From: Muribaculaceae bacterium | GTDB lineage: Bacteria > Bacteroidota > Bacteroidia > Bacteroidales > Muribaculaceae | Direction: 5' to 3' | DNA: 32,453 bases | Assembly: GCA_029062005.1 (NCBI GenBank) | Contig: JAIDQZ010000152.1 | Coordinates: forward strand, 1-32,453 | Shown here: piece by piece, positions 1-7,913 of the stretch | Layout: every line of letters starts with the position of its first letter | How positions within the stretch are numbered: position 1 is the first letter of the stretch | The notes under the pieces: generated by a model | Databases searched by the model: none | What the model saw: only the letters and a program-made list of their open reading frames with translations | What the model was told of the DNA's origin: nothing | Translations under genes and position numbers: made by a program

Positions 1-26
1 CCGTCTTCACTCCTCAGGGCTTTCAT
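1..26 (-). CDS. Possible start of a leftward gene cut by the window edge
   Basis: An ATG read on the minus strand opens a frame of eight complete codons (MKALRSED) that runs off the edge. A clear -7 box lies about 33 nt upstream on the same strand, which is why I think a transcript starts here. Eight codons cannot identify a protein, and the transcript could instead be a non-coding RNA. Confidence 0.25.
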
Positions 27-58
27 TGCTGTGCCCCGGCGTTTCCCGATTGCGGATG

Positions 59-90
59 CAAAATTACAACCTTTTTCTCCGCTGTGCAAG
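59..90 (-). promoter_or_regulatory. Sigma-ABfr-type promoter firing leftwards
   Basis: On the minus strand there is a perfect -7 box TAATTTTG (59-66). A CTTG at 87-90, 20 nt upstream, is one base off the TTTG -33 box. The start point would be near position 52, so it serves whatever lies beyond the left edge. Confidence 0.5.
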
Positions 91-261
91 TCTTTCCGAA
101 AAAATCCCGGTTTTTTTGCGCGATATGGCGCGTAATCAGTTTTTATTCAGAGAAATCAAAATATGTTAATTTTTGTTTTGTTTTGTTAACAGATTAAACC
201 TTTTGTCCGACGAGTTGTTTGACGCCACGCTGTTTCCAATATTATGAGGAAAGATCACAAT

Positions 262-294
262 AAAAAAGCATCGGAAAGATCAACTTCCCGATGC
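262..294 (-). terminator. Rho-independent terminator of the DUF4493/PCMD operon
   Basis: Read on the minus strand, GCATCGGGAAG and CTTTCCGATGC form an 11-bp stem with one G-U pair and a 5-nt loop, followed at once by six T. It lies 24 nt after the stop of the 777-aa lipoprotein gene. Confidence 0.85.
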
Positions 295-317
295 CATATA
301 CTAAGAAATGATATTGA

Positions 318-2651
318 TTATTCGTAAATGAGTTCGAAGTCATCAAGATACATTGTAGACCCTTCACCTCCGCTGAAGAAATCACCGTAGATAGATGCAG
401 AGCATACTATCACAAGATGTGTGGGCTGTACGGAACTATCGAAATATTCGATTGGGATCACAAGTTCCTGCAGCTGACCGTCAGGACCATAGTCGGACTC
501 CAAAGTCGCCTGACCATATGCAAGAACTTCCTTATCATCCTTATTGAATAATTTCTGGTTTGTCTTCTTTGTTCTGATCTCGATAGGTGCCGTAGTGAGA
601 GCCACATATATCTGAGCCTTGTCAAGCTGACCTTCCGCGATATACCCGCTTGAAGCCCCACGCTTATTCACACCTACTTTAGGACGATAGTTTACAAACA
701 CTCTGAGCGCTGTCGGATGTAAATCCACATTCTTATCTTCGGCAAACGCCTCAAATGGCTGTCCAAAAGAAAGGACACCGTCAGTACCGTCTGTCTTCAC
801 ATATTCACCTGCAAACAGATTGCCTGCAGCAAACTTTCCGAGTCCGGCAATATTTGCGAATTTAGATTCAAGTCTTGCAGATTTAGAGCCGCTCCGGAAC
901 ATATCGGAACTTTCATCCGTCAGAACCGTACTTGCTTTTTTAGCACCGGGATTACCGTTACCCCAGAAGTCAAGATTGCCGGTTCTTGAAGGAAGCCTGA
1001 TACCATTCTGACCGCCTACACCATTGACAGAAGCCCACTGCTCCATATTGCCGTTGGGAATTACGAACTTACTGAAGGTCTTGAACTTCATTATCTGTGA
1101 ACTGTGGAAATCACCACAGCAAGCGCGATACTTGTATTCCGTACCGGCTTTCAGTCCATCAATAGTGACCGAATATTTCTTAGACGCCTTCTTCGGAACC
1201 ATTCCCTTTACAGAAGAACGGGTATTAACCGGAACGAACGTCCAGTCGTCTTCATCAGCCACACTATATTCCACACCGGGGACACCTTCAATATTGTCGG
1301 CAAGCGAGAAATCCAAGGTGGCGCTGCCAGACGTGATCTTTTTCCAGTCATTCTGGTCAACCTGGTCAAATTCTATAGGATCCTCGATCACCACTGCATC
1401 CTGATCACGCGCGATGCGAAGATGCCCGACTGTCTCCTGACCATGCGCATCAGTAACCCTTATCGAGAATACATGCTCTTCCGCGTTTCTCAGCAATCTT
1501 GTGAATATATCCCTTGAAAAGTTAAGATAAGCAGTCTCAACCTTAGTCTCCGGATCATATACCGGGGCTATATATTCAAGACCATGGTTTTTACAAAATT
1601 CGATAAGAGGATCCTCGCTTTTAAGATTACCGAAGTTGAGAGGACGTTTGCCCGACAACTTATCATCGTTGGAAGTGTCAAGATTAAGCACCACCTTCCA
1701 GGTGCAGCAACCAAGAGTCAATTCTATATCATCGAGTTTGTCACCGCATATTTGCACCGATACCACTTCAGGAATATTATCGTCATCTACGAAATTGAGC
1801 TGTTTTTCAATATCAAAATCCACACCTGTCAGAGTAGGACGGGAAAAGACTGTGATGTTATCGTTAGTGATCACCTCATCTTTGATATTGATTTTAATGA
1901 ATACAGCTCCCGTACTTGGATTCTGAGGATCATCGGGATTGTATTCGAAGTTGAGTATGTAATGATGAGCTCGCTCCACATTCTCGATCACCCCGGTTTT
2001 TGTAAATGGATCGCCATCTTTTCGCGTGCCTTCAATCGTGTATTCCAACTTGTCGTCGCCATTGGGCATCATGAAATATGCTTTTGCGTCAATGGCATTA
2101 TCCTTGGTGAAAGTCAGTTCTCCCCGGGAGTTCCTGATAGTGATTTTATAGTCATCCTTCATCAAGACAGGATTGATCGTGGAAGTATTGACGGATGCAA
2201 CAACATTCGCAATCCGGCAGTTCAACACAACATTACTGATCCCACCCTTTGTAACATCAAACGGCTGGTAGCCACGATAAAACTTTTTGTCAAAGGAAGC
2301 AGTCACAGAATCACCGGTCCACGCCTCAGCTACATATGAGCCAGCCTTCAGCGAAATCTGGTCGTCAACGTTATCAAGACCTTGCTTTTTATACAGAAGC
2401 CCCTGCTTACCGGATATATAAACGACGCATTTGTCTTCAAGCGACTGATCGCCGCCTTCATCAGCGCGAGTTGTGATACTGTTCACTACAGTGCGAAGCT
2501 GTACGATACCGGTGCCTTCACTTTCAAACGGGTTTTCAGCCACGCAGCCCCAAAGCACTGTTGAAGCAGCTACACCCACAACTCCGGTCAATATATTTGA
2601 AATTATCTTTTTCATATTAACTATAGCTTTGATTATAGAGTTGTGATTCAT
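318..2651 (-). CDS. DUF4493/PCMD-domain lipoprotein (777 aa)
   Basis: A predicted outer-membrane or surface lipoprotein of unknown ligand. The signal peptide ends in a VLWGC lipobox, lipidated Cys36. Domains by eye: DUF4493 about 50-260 (pattern AGSYVAEAWTGD, then a Y-x-G-x-x-x-F strand), an Ig-like segment about 270-415 ending HVFSIRVTDAHG, an FN3-like segment about 430-525 ending GLKAGTEYKYRACC, and a PCMD (PF13201-like) beta-sandwich about 529-777. The PCMD part closely resembles that of the 527-aa lipoprotein at 9237-10820. It is the last gene of a three-gene operon. The start overlaps the previous stop as ATGA, suggesting translational coupling; an internal ATG at 2615 (MKKIISN...) would also give a good signal peptide. 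The family's role is inferred to be carbohydrate-related from its name, not from any catalytic motif I can see. Confidence 0.85.
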   Translation of the reverse strand: MNHNSIIKAIVNMKKIISNILTGVVGVAASTVLWGCVAENPFESEGTGIVQLRTVVNSITTRADEGGDQSLEDKCVVYISGKQGLLYKKQGLDNVDDQISLKAGSYVAEAWTGDSVTASFDKKFYRGYQPFDVTKGGISNVVLNCRIANVVASVNTSTINPVLMKDDYKITIRNSRGELTFTKDNAIDAKAYFMMPNGDDKLEYTIEGTRKDGDPFTKTGVIENVERAHHYILNFEYNPDDPQNPSTGAVFIKINIKDEVITNDNITVFSRPTLTGVDFDIEKQLNFVDDDNIPEVVSVQICGDKLDDIELTLGCCTWKVVLNLDTSNDDKLSGKRPLNFGNLKSEDPLIEFCKNHGLEYIAPVYDPETKVETAYLNFSRDIFTRLLRNAEEHVFSIRVTDAHGQETVGHLRIARDQDAVVIEDPIEFDQVDQNDWKKITSGSATLDFSLADNIEGVPGVEYSVADEDDWTFVPVNTRSSVKGMVPKKASKKYSVTIDGLKAGTEYKYRACCGDFHSSQIMKFKTFSKFVIPNGNMEQWASVNGVGGQNGIRLPSRTGNLDFWGNGNPGAKKASTVLTDESSDMFRSGSKSARLESKFANIAGLGKFAAGNLFAGEYVKTDGTDGVLSFGQPFEAFAEDKNVDLHPTALRVFVNYRPKVGVNKRGASSGYIAEGQLDKAQIYVALTTAPIEIRTKKTNQKLFNKDDKEVLAYGQATLESDYGPDGQLQELVIPIEYFDSSVQPTHLVIVCSASIYGDFFSGGEGSTMYLDDFELIYE

Positions 2652-3973
2652 TCGCCTTCATTCTTGAGCCATATTGTACCATTAGCAGTACCATTAGCAT
2701 CACTCACGGTGATATTAAACTTATGCTCTCCAGGACCAAGCATCATAAGCATCGGAACAAAACCGGATATATCGAACTTACATTCGGTCTGTCCCTTTAC
2801 CGCATCGCCGGTCGGGAATCCCAGATTGGTCAACGGTTCTTCAAATTCGCCGGGATTTATCAAGTCAAGATCGGCGGAAAGACCTACATCTTCCAGTTCT
2901 TCTTTGGTCAAAGTAGTAGAGTCGATATTGATCTTGAATTCAGTTATTCCTGTTTCACTGGTGACAGTAAACGCAACCGAACTTCCTTCTGCCACATCAT
3001 AGCATACGCCCAAATGAAGCCCCTCCGAAGTCGGGGAAATAGTCGGTGCATTCTTTTCGGGCTTTGGATCCTTATTTGGATCATCCTCATTGGGGTCCTT
3101 CTTGTTGGGATCATCCTTATCGGGATCATCAGCAGGACCTTCTACAGGACGCATGTCATCTACAAGAATCTCGTCAGCCGGTTCATCAGGATCAATAATG
3201 TGGTTTTCATCCTTTATTTGTATAGTTGCATCGACTTTGATGCCGTCGCCAAGCTGAATATCTCCATCATGAACGTTGTCCGGGCGGTTGATGTGGAAAC
3301 GTATTCTATAAGCCTTTCCTGCAGCGGCATTTTCATAAATGCGGGTTATTCCGTTACCCTCCTCGGTCTTATAACCATCGAGAGTGCCGGAAAGCTCCGC
3401 AACGATAGTCTTGCTTCCGTCAAACTGGAAGAAACCGACAGAATCTATATGCTCTGAATCGTATGTAAGCTGACCGTTCTTACCTGCCGAAACCACTACC
3501 TGCACATCCTCGCCCACGATATCCATGCCCGTTTCATCCACGATATCCACTTCGACCTTGATATTTTGGAGTGTACATTCAATAGGGGCAACATCATCGG
3601 TGAGCTTGCCAGCCTCAATACTGAAACTTGAGGATCCTTCGTATAAAGGATTATCCCAGGCCGCCACAACATCCTCGCCATACACAGCCTCTGCCCGGTA
3701 TTCACCGACCGGGAGACTGATTATTTCCGGCATCTCGGCATATTTATATGTCTTAGCCACCTCCCCGGTTATTGTATTGACGAAGTTAACTTCAAATTCG
3801 CCTGTATCAATATCAGACGCACGTGTCTCACTATTGACATAGTTGACGGAAAGATTACCGCAATTCAACTGTCCTTCATCCGGATTGAACCGGAAAGCTG
3901 CTTCCTTCTCACATCCCGCAAACGCCAACATTGTGGCACCGGCGAGAATCATGGAATATATATTATGTTTCAT
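2648..3973 (-). CDS. DUF4493-domain lipoprotein without PCMD (441 aa)
   Basis: The signal peptide has a LAFAGC lipobox, lipidated Cys21. A DUF4493 domain spans about 40-255; its motif VGEYRAEAVYGED matches the same place in the 777-aa and 894-aa neighbours. A very acidic, Pro-rich linker with repeated DPN units lies at about 278-309. An Ig-like domain spans about 310-438 and ends with an EHKFNITVSDANG strand like the one in the 777-aa protein. It lacks the FN3-like and PCMD parts of its two neighbours. The gene starts 3 nt after the stop of the 894-aa gene and overlaps the 777-aa gene by 4 nt, so the three are surely one operon. Likely a surface-exposed structural or binding subunit; no enzyme motif was seen. 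Confidence 0.85.
   Translation of the reverse strand: MKHNIYSMILAGATMLAFAGCEKEAAFRFNPDEGQLNCGNLSVNYVNSETRASDIDTGEFEVNFVNTITGEVAKTYKYAEMPEIISLPVGEYRAEAVYGEDVVAAWDNPLYEGSSSFSIEAGKLTDDVAPIECTLQNIKVEVDIVDETGMDIVGEDVQVVVSAGKNGQLTYDSEHIDSVGFFQFDGSKTIVAELSGTLDGYKTEEGNGITRIYENAAAGKAYRIRFHINRPDNVHDGDIQLGDGIKVDATIQIKDENHIIDPDEPADEILVDDMRPVEGPADDPDKDDPNKKDPNEDDPNKDPKPEKNAPTISPTSEGLHLGVCYDVAEGSSVAFTVTSETGITEFKINIDSTTLTKEELEDVGLSADLDLINPGEFEEPLTNLGFPTGDAVKGQTECKFDISGFVPMLMMLGPGEHKFNITVSDANGTANGTIWLKNEGE
3059..3127 (-). repeat. Coding minisatellite for a DPN-rich linker
   Basis: Residues 283-305 of the 441-aa lipoprotein are built from imperfect units of the type D-D-P-N-K. The underlying DNA shows repeated GGATCATCC- and GGGGTCC-like units. 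Such acidic linkers commonly space domains away from the membrane. The repeat could vary in number between strains. Confidence 0.6.
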
Positions 3974-3976
3974 CTC

Positions 3977-6661
3977 TTATTTTCTCTTTTTGATTGACCT
4001 TTTTTTAGCGTTCGCAGGAGTCTGACCGGAGTCGTAATGAACCTTGACATCATCTATTGTCAATATCGAACCGGTAGCCACGGCCTTATAGCCGTTGGCT
4101 CCGATTGTGCCATTGCCAAGACTTTGTCCTTCGTTGAGTTTAGAGCCGGACGGAATGTATATGGGAATTTCATCCGCCTGTTCCTTATTTGAACTCTTGA
4201 AATGCACTATCAGCTTTGAGGCTTTCTTGCCGAAGAATTCATAATTGAATTCAACATTGACAGTCTTCATTTCCGATACCGCATCAAGATCAAGCTTTTT
4301 ATGCTGAATCACCGAATTGTCAGAGGCTAAAATTTCTATCAACGCATAACCTTTATCCGTCATATTCTCTTTAAGTTCATATTTGTAGTCGAAAGACAGG
4401 GACGAAGGACGGCTTGCAAACCCAATACCATCCGATCTATGCTCGGTACCGTCGAAGAGATATGTGCCGAGGAATAATTCACCGGCAGCTTTTTCCAGCT
4501 GTTGGGAAGTCGGTGCGTTTGTACAATAATACGTCGTACTGAACGCACCCCCGGACTTACCGGGTGTGGTTCCGTTATGATTATAACCAACATTCCTCAT
4601 CACCCCTCGCTTCGCAGATTCGTCGAGCCAGGAGGAGGGAACAATGAACCAGGTGTTCTTATTTTGGGAATCTTTCCACGCTGTCTTTGTATTTACAGTA
4701 GCCCAGTCTGCCGGCTCCAACACAGAGAAAGACGAGGTGTGATGATAATTTACCGGCGCAACACTATACTGACCACCCACCTGAAGTCCGCTCAATGCAT
4801 AATAATCGCCGAGACCTTTATCAAACGTACCATTGGGAATCTCAAGTTTAGATTCCGTAGTGAATGAACCGTTTTGCTTGGAACTGTCTCCTTTTGTGAT
4901 AGAAGATGAAATACGGTATTGAGTGGCAGGAGTGAGGTTGCCTATGGCAAGCACCTTGTGGTCATAGTCAGCCACAACATCTGAAGTGTTCTGTTCTCCG
5001 TTGATATATAGCCATATATTCTCAAGAATAGTTTCCTCAACCACAGGATCCGTACTTCCCAAAACATTTACGCGCACGTAAGCATGATCGGTGTAGGCAT
5101 CATATTCAAGATTATAGTCAGGAACCACAATATCGAGTTCACATGCTACCTTTTCAGTTGTGCCATGAAATATCTTAATCGGAAGAGTTTCCCTTGCCGT
5201 AGTCACGTTGTTAGGGAATTTGACACTATATTTGTACTGTTTCTTTTCAATCGAACGGGAAGCTGCCACTTCCTCGAAACTGAGCACCTCCGCATTCACA
5301 TAATTGCCCATTTCGCTGACAGCCTGAACTGATATATCAGACTGAGGATTAATGCCATTGTAATCTACAGTGATATCAGCTGTTCTTGAACCGTAGACCA
5401 TAGTCGGGGTGCCGACCAAGTCAACAACGATAGGCTGGCTGTCAAGAACTACGCTGACTACATTGCTTGGAATGTCAAATTGATCTATAACCTGAAGTGA
5501 AATAGTATGAGAGCCGGCAGGAAGGCTCCTGCCAAAGTTTGTGATATCGAGTTCCGCAATATTGGAAATTTGCCCTTTGAAACCGAATCCGATCGCAGAA
5601 ATTCCGGCAGCTTCTATTAGATCCTGCTGATACTTATCTGCTTTACAAAGATCGATCTGATTACCCCAGCCCGGTTTGAATTTGTTAGATTCCACAGTAA
5701 GAATAGCTGATTTGATAGTATCACCGCTATTGACGATCATCTTCAGATCGTTAGCACTTGAACTGCCTTCGAGCATATCTATAGTCTCGCCGGAAGTGAA
5801 TCCCTGGCATGAAATCATAGGAGCCGGAGTAGTGAGAAGCTCTTTGGTGAGATCGATAAAAATATCCTCGTCATCCAATGTATCATCGAAAGAGACCTGA
5901 AGCTGAGCGTCACCGACCGGATTCTCTACAATGTCAAGTGTGATATTGTGCAAAGTCTTTGCCATAGGAGGGAACTCGCCAACTTTAACTGCACTATTGA
6001 AATCTTTTCCTTTGGTCGTGAAATGCACCGTGAGAGCAGCATTGTTAGGCTCGACAAATACGGGGGAATCAGTATCCTTTGAATATATTATTTCATCAGC
6101 CCTGCCCTCGGTGCGGATTCTCGAATGATAATCCTTCATATAGTTTTTGAATCCATCGGTATAATTGACCTTTACCATGGAATTCATCAACTCAGCAACC
6201 AGACTGATTTCCTGCACTTGATCGGAAAGCACATTAAATGTAGTTGAAGCTTCGAAATATGGTGCTTCAAAATCCTGCTTTCCTTTCTCTCCATAATAGG
6301 CTGTCATGGTATAAGTGCCGGTCGTGAAGAAGTTCTCCTTGGTATAATTGAGAAACCCTTGAAGTGAAGTCCAGGTCTTGGAAAATGATTCGTCAGACTT
6401 TTCAAGTTTAATTGAAAATTCCTCCGGTTTTGGCACTTTTATATAGGTGTTAAGGTCGTTGGGATCAGCTGAAGACTCTTCATCACCTCCCCTGAACATC
6501 GGTTTAGCAGTTTTAATTCCGCTGTCTGTAGACAGCGTAAGGGAGATGCTTCCCTTTTCATTGGAAGAATTGCCCCATGGATTTTCATCCACACAGCCAT
6601 AGAGTCCTAAAAGGATGGCAAAAGAGCCAAAGATTGGGATTCCTGTTTTTAAGTGTCTCAT
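3977..6661 (-). CDS. DUF4493/PCMD-domain lipoprotein (894 aa)
   Basis: First gene of the leftward operon. The signal peptide has a GLYGC lipobox, lipidated Cys23. Domains by eye: DUF4493 about 35-255, an Ig-like segment about 275-410 (SHTISLQVIDQFD strand), a further beta domain about 415-510, an FN3-like segment about 515-605 ending LTPATQYRISSS, and a PCMD-like domain about 610-880 that opens with IPNGTFDKG and ends with LTIDDVKVHYD. The PCMD is more diverged than those of the 777-aa and 527-aa proteins. The protein ends in an unusual basic tail, KKRSIKKRK. It is transcribed away from the beta-barrel genes across a 505-nt control region. Function unknown; surface binding or degradation of a glycan is a family-level guess. 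Confidence 0.85.
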   Translation of the reverse strand: MRHLKTGIPIFGSFAILLGLYGCVDENPWGNSSNEKGSISLTLSTDSGIKTAKPMFRGGDEESSADPNDLNTYIKVPKPEEFSIKLEKSDESFSKTWTSLQGFLNYTKENFFTTGTYTMTAYYGEKGKQDFEAPYFEASTTFNVLSDQVQEISLVAELMNSMVKVNYTDGFKNYMKDYHSRIRTEGRADEIIYSKDTDSPVFVEPNNAALTVHFTTKGKDFNSAVKVGEFPPMAKTLHNITLDIVENPVGDAQLQVSFDDTLDDEDIFIDLTKELLTTPAPMISCQGFTSGETIDMLEGSSSANDLKMIVNSGDTIKSAILTVESNKFKPGWGNQIDLCKADKYQQDLIEAAGISAIGFGFKGQISNIAELDITNFGRSLPAGSHTISLQVIDQFDIPSNVVSVVLDSQPIVVDLVGTPTMVYGSRTADITVDYNGINPQSDISVQAVSEMGNYVNAEVLSFEEVAASRSIEKKQYKYSVKFPNNVTTARETLPIKIFHGTTEKVACELDIVVPDYNLEYDAYTDHAYVRVNVLGSTDPVVEETILENIWLYINGEQNTSDVVADYDHKVLAIGNLTPATQYRISSSITKGDSSKQNGSFTTESKLEIPNGTFDKGLGDYYALSGLQVGGQYSVAPVNYHHTSSFSVLEPADWATVNTKTAWKDSQNKNTWFIVPSSWLDESAKRGVMRNVGYNHNGTTPGKSGGAFSTTYYCTNAPTSQQLEKAAGELFLGTYLFDGTEHRSDGIGFASRPSSLSFDYKYELKENMTDKGYALIEILASDNSVIQHKKLDLDAVSEMKTVNVEFNYEFFGKKASKLIVHFKSSNKEQADEIPIYIPSGSKLNEGQSLGNGTIGANGYKAVATGSILTIDDVKVHYDSGQTPANAKKRSIKKRK

Positions 6662-6800
6662 GTTGTGTATGGTGTTTGATTTATATACATGTGTGTATTT
6701 TTGACCACGCCAATATCAATATATGTATATTAATATATATAGGTGTGATCTGATATTTTGGAGAAAGCTATTTCATATCAGTTTTCTTTTAAATGTACAA

Positions 6801-6821
6801 ATTTGCATACACTATGCAAAT
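6801..6821. promoter_or_regulatory. Perfect 9+9 dyad, candidate operator
   Basis: ATTTGCATA, a 3-nt spacer and TATGCAAAT form a perfect inverted repeat, followed directly by a second palindrome TATGCATA (6821-6828). A 21-bp dyad of this size fits a dimeric helix-turn-helix regulator. It lies in the leader of the 894-aa gene if the -7 box at 6846-6853 is used. It would instead overlap the -33 box (TTTG, 6817-6820) of a weaker leftward promoter with -7 TACATTTA at 6790-6797. Confidence 0.45.
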
Positions 6822-6845
6822 ATGCATAGATTTACTATATCTGTG

Positions 6846-6879
6846 CAAAATTAATAAAAGATTCCAATAATCGGGCATA
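6846..6879 (-). promoter_or_regulatory. Candidate promoter for the leftward lipoprotein operon
   Basis: On the minus strand a perfect -7 box TAATTTTG lies at 6846-6853. The best -33 match is TATG at 6876-6879 with a 22-nt gap, one base off TTTG. It predicts a leader of about 180 nt for the 894-aa gene. The second candidate is the 6790-6820 pair described with the dyad. Confidence 0.4.
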
Positions 6880-6911
6880 ATTTTTGTAAAATTTTCATTT
6901 CAAGCACCAAT

Positions 6912-7004
6912 ATGACCAATTTTACAGACCATACACCAAAAGAAATCATTCATCCGAACGGTATGGAAGCCGATCAGGCCATTTTCTTGAAAAGAGCACC
7001 GTAA
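6912..7004 (+). CDS. Possible 30-aa small ORF in the divergent control region
   Basis: An ATG opens 30 codons ending in TAA; the product starts MTNFTDHTPKE and ends DQAIFLKRAP. It has no signal peptide or membrane segment. A TAATTTTTG sequence about 40 nt upstream is one base too long for a -7 box. I do not recognise it. It could be a leader peptide, a remnant of a larger gene, or chance. Confidence 0.2.
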   Translation: MTNFTDHTPKEIIHPNGMEADQAIFLKRAP

Positions 7005-7060
7005 TATATATCAATTCATGATAAGCCCGAAACATGAGTAATCTATAGATAAATTGGTCA
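6913..7060. repeat. Distant inverted repeat TGACCAATTT / AAATTGGTCA
   Basis: The 10-bp arms at 6913-6922 and 7051-7060 are perfect complements separated by 128 nt. The right arm is followed by a second AAATTGG. The right arm lies 37 nt upstream of the -33 box of the barrel operon, a usual place for an activator site. Two binding sites of one regulator is the simplest reading. Confidence 0.4.
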
Positions 7061-7097
7061 AATTGGAACAACCTGAGATTTTTTCAGCAAAATATGA

Positions 7098-7127
7098 TTT
7101 GTATTTTGGAACATTTTGCTAATTTTG
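7098..7127 (+). promoter_or_regulatory. Promoter of the beta-barrel/PCMD operon
   Basis: TTTG at 7098-7101, an 18-nt gap and a perfect -7 box TAATTTTG at 7120-7127. The start point would be near 7134, giving a leader of about 33 nt. It rules out the longer in-frame ATG at 7116 as the start of the first gene. Confidence 0.65.
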
Positions 7128-7166
7128 CAATTAATTTGTGTAAATGCACTACTTTATAACCCGAAT

Positions 7167-7913
7167 ATGAAGAGATTCCACATACTGTCAATATTGCTAA
7201 CCTTCCTTTTCCCGGCATTCAATTTCTCCTTGCATGCAGAAGAAGGAGACTTCTCTCCTGACTTCGAGTCGGTGGTCTTTGTGCCAAAGGGGCAATGGAT
7301 TACGGGCATTAGTGTGTCTTACAGCCAGTCTACACAGAAGAACTATCAGTTTCTTGTACTTCAGGGAGTCACTGGAGACACCTACTCCTTCAAGGTTTCC
7401 CCAATGCTGATGTATTCGTTTCGAAATGATGTAGCTGCAGGTGGAAAATTCGGATATAACCGCAATCTCACTAAGCTTGAGAATGCGGATATCGTTCTTG
7501 ACCCCGATATGAATTTTAATGTGGACCATCTCTACAGGCTTGCCCATAATTATTATGGCATGGCGGTCCTTAGAAACTATTTCTCTCTCGGCAAGTCAAA
7601 ACGATTCGGACTTTTCACGGAGGTTCAGCTTGAGATGGGAGGCGGACAGGCAAAACTCATGACAGGACTCGGAGAAGACCTGACAGGCAACTATGAAAGG
7701 AATTTCAATATAGGTGTCGGAGTGGCTCCCGGCATGGCTGTCTTCCTCAACAATTTCTCCGCCCTTGAGGTGAATGTCGGAGTATTGGGTTTTGACTATA
7801 ATCACACAAAGACCATTACCGACCAGATATACGTAGCGGATAGAAACATTAAATCCGCCATATTCAAGGTCAACCTATTTTCCATAACTTTCGGAGTTGC
7901 ATTCTATCTATGA
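7167..7913 (+). CDS. Outer-membrane beta-barrel protein (248 aa)
   Basis: A Sec signal peptide (MKRFHILSILLTFLFPAFNFSLHA) is followed by about 220 residues of alternating amphipathic strands typical of a small outer-membrane barrel of 8-10 strands. The end, SITFGVAFYL, fits a terminal barrel strand. The barrel resembles the C-terminal half of the next gene: both show KG-x-W at the start, a Y-x-x-R-H/N-D/N-V turn, YFxLxxxxRFxxFxE, and FxVNLFSIxFGV. I chose the ATG at 7167 because the ATG at 7116 lies upstream of the predicted transcription start and would bury the signal peptide. It overlaps the next gene by 4 nt (ATGA). Likely role: membrane anchor or pore for the lipoproteins encoded nearby; this is inference from context. 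Confidence 0.8.
   Translation: MKRFHILSILLTFLFPAFNFSLHAEEGDFSPDFESVVFVPKGQWITGISVSYSQSTQKNYQFLVLQGVTGDTYSFKVSPMLMYSFRNDVAAGGKFGYNRNLTKLENADIVLDPDMNFNVDHLYRLAHNYYGMAVLRNYFSLGKSKRFGLFTEVQLEMGGGQAKLMTGLGEDLTGNYERNFNIGVGVAPGMAVFLNNFSALEVNVGVLGFDYNHTKTITDQIYVADRNIKSAIFKVNLFSITFGVAFYL

Larger units (their letters stand above)
27..317. other. Intergenic region left of the lipoprotein operon
   Basis: It holds the leftward promoter at 59-90, a GC-rich GCGCGATATGGCGCG stretch near 119-133, three tandem TTTTG units at 171-185, and the terminator at 262-294. I see no convincing ORF or RNA gene. It separates the end of the leftward lipoprotein operon from the next leftward gene. Confidence 0.5.
6662..7166. 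other. Divergent control region between the two arms of the envelope locus
   Basis: This AT-rich 505-nt stretch separates the leftward DUF4493/PCMD operon from the rightward barrel operon. From left to right it has an A/T repeat tract (about 6711-6744), a perfect dyad (6801-6821), a leftward -7 box (6846-6853), a possible 30-codon ORF (6912-7004), an inverted repeat pair (6913-6922 and 7051-7060) and a rightward promoter (7098-7127). Its size exceeds what two promoters need, which suggests extra regulation. Confidence 0.6.

Noticed and set aside
171..185. Three TTTTG units as a phase-variation tract
   Set aside because: They are only three copies in a non-coding gap with no gene or promoter positioned to be switched.
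1584..2339. A 251-codon plus-strand ORF opposite the 777-aa lipoprotein gene
   Set aside because: It lies wholly antisense to a gene with clear domains and a lipobox. Its product has no recognisable domain. The same holds for the 244-codon ORF at 2723-3457.
3059..3127. Short repeats in the 441-aa gene as a CRISPR-like array
   Set aside because: Units are short, imperfect, in frame and encode a DPN linker; there are no spacers or cas genes.
6711..6744. AT-rich repeats of AATATCA/ATATAT type as a replication or attachment site
   Set aside because: There are no DnaA boxes, integrase gene, tRNA or flanking duplication; simple sequence is sufficient.
7116..7166. An earlier ATG at 7116 for the first barrel gene
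   Set aside because: It precedes the -7 box at 7120-7127 and would put 17 extra residues before the signal peptide.
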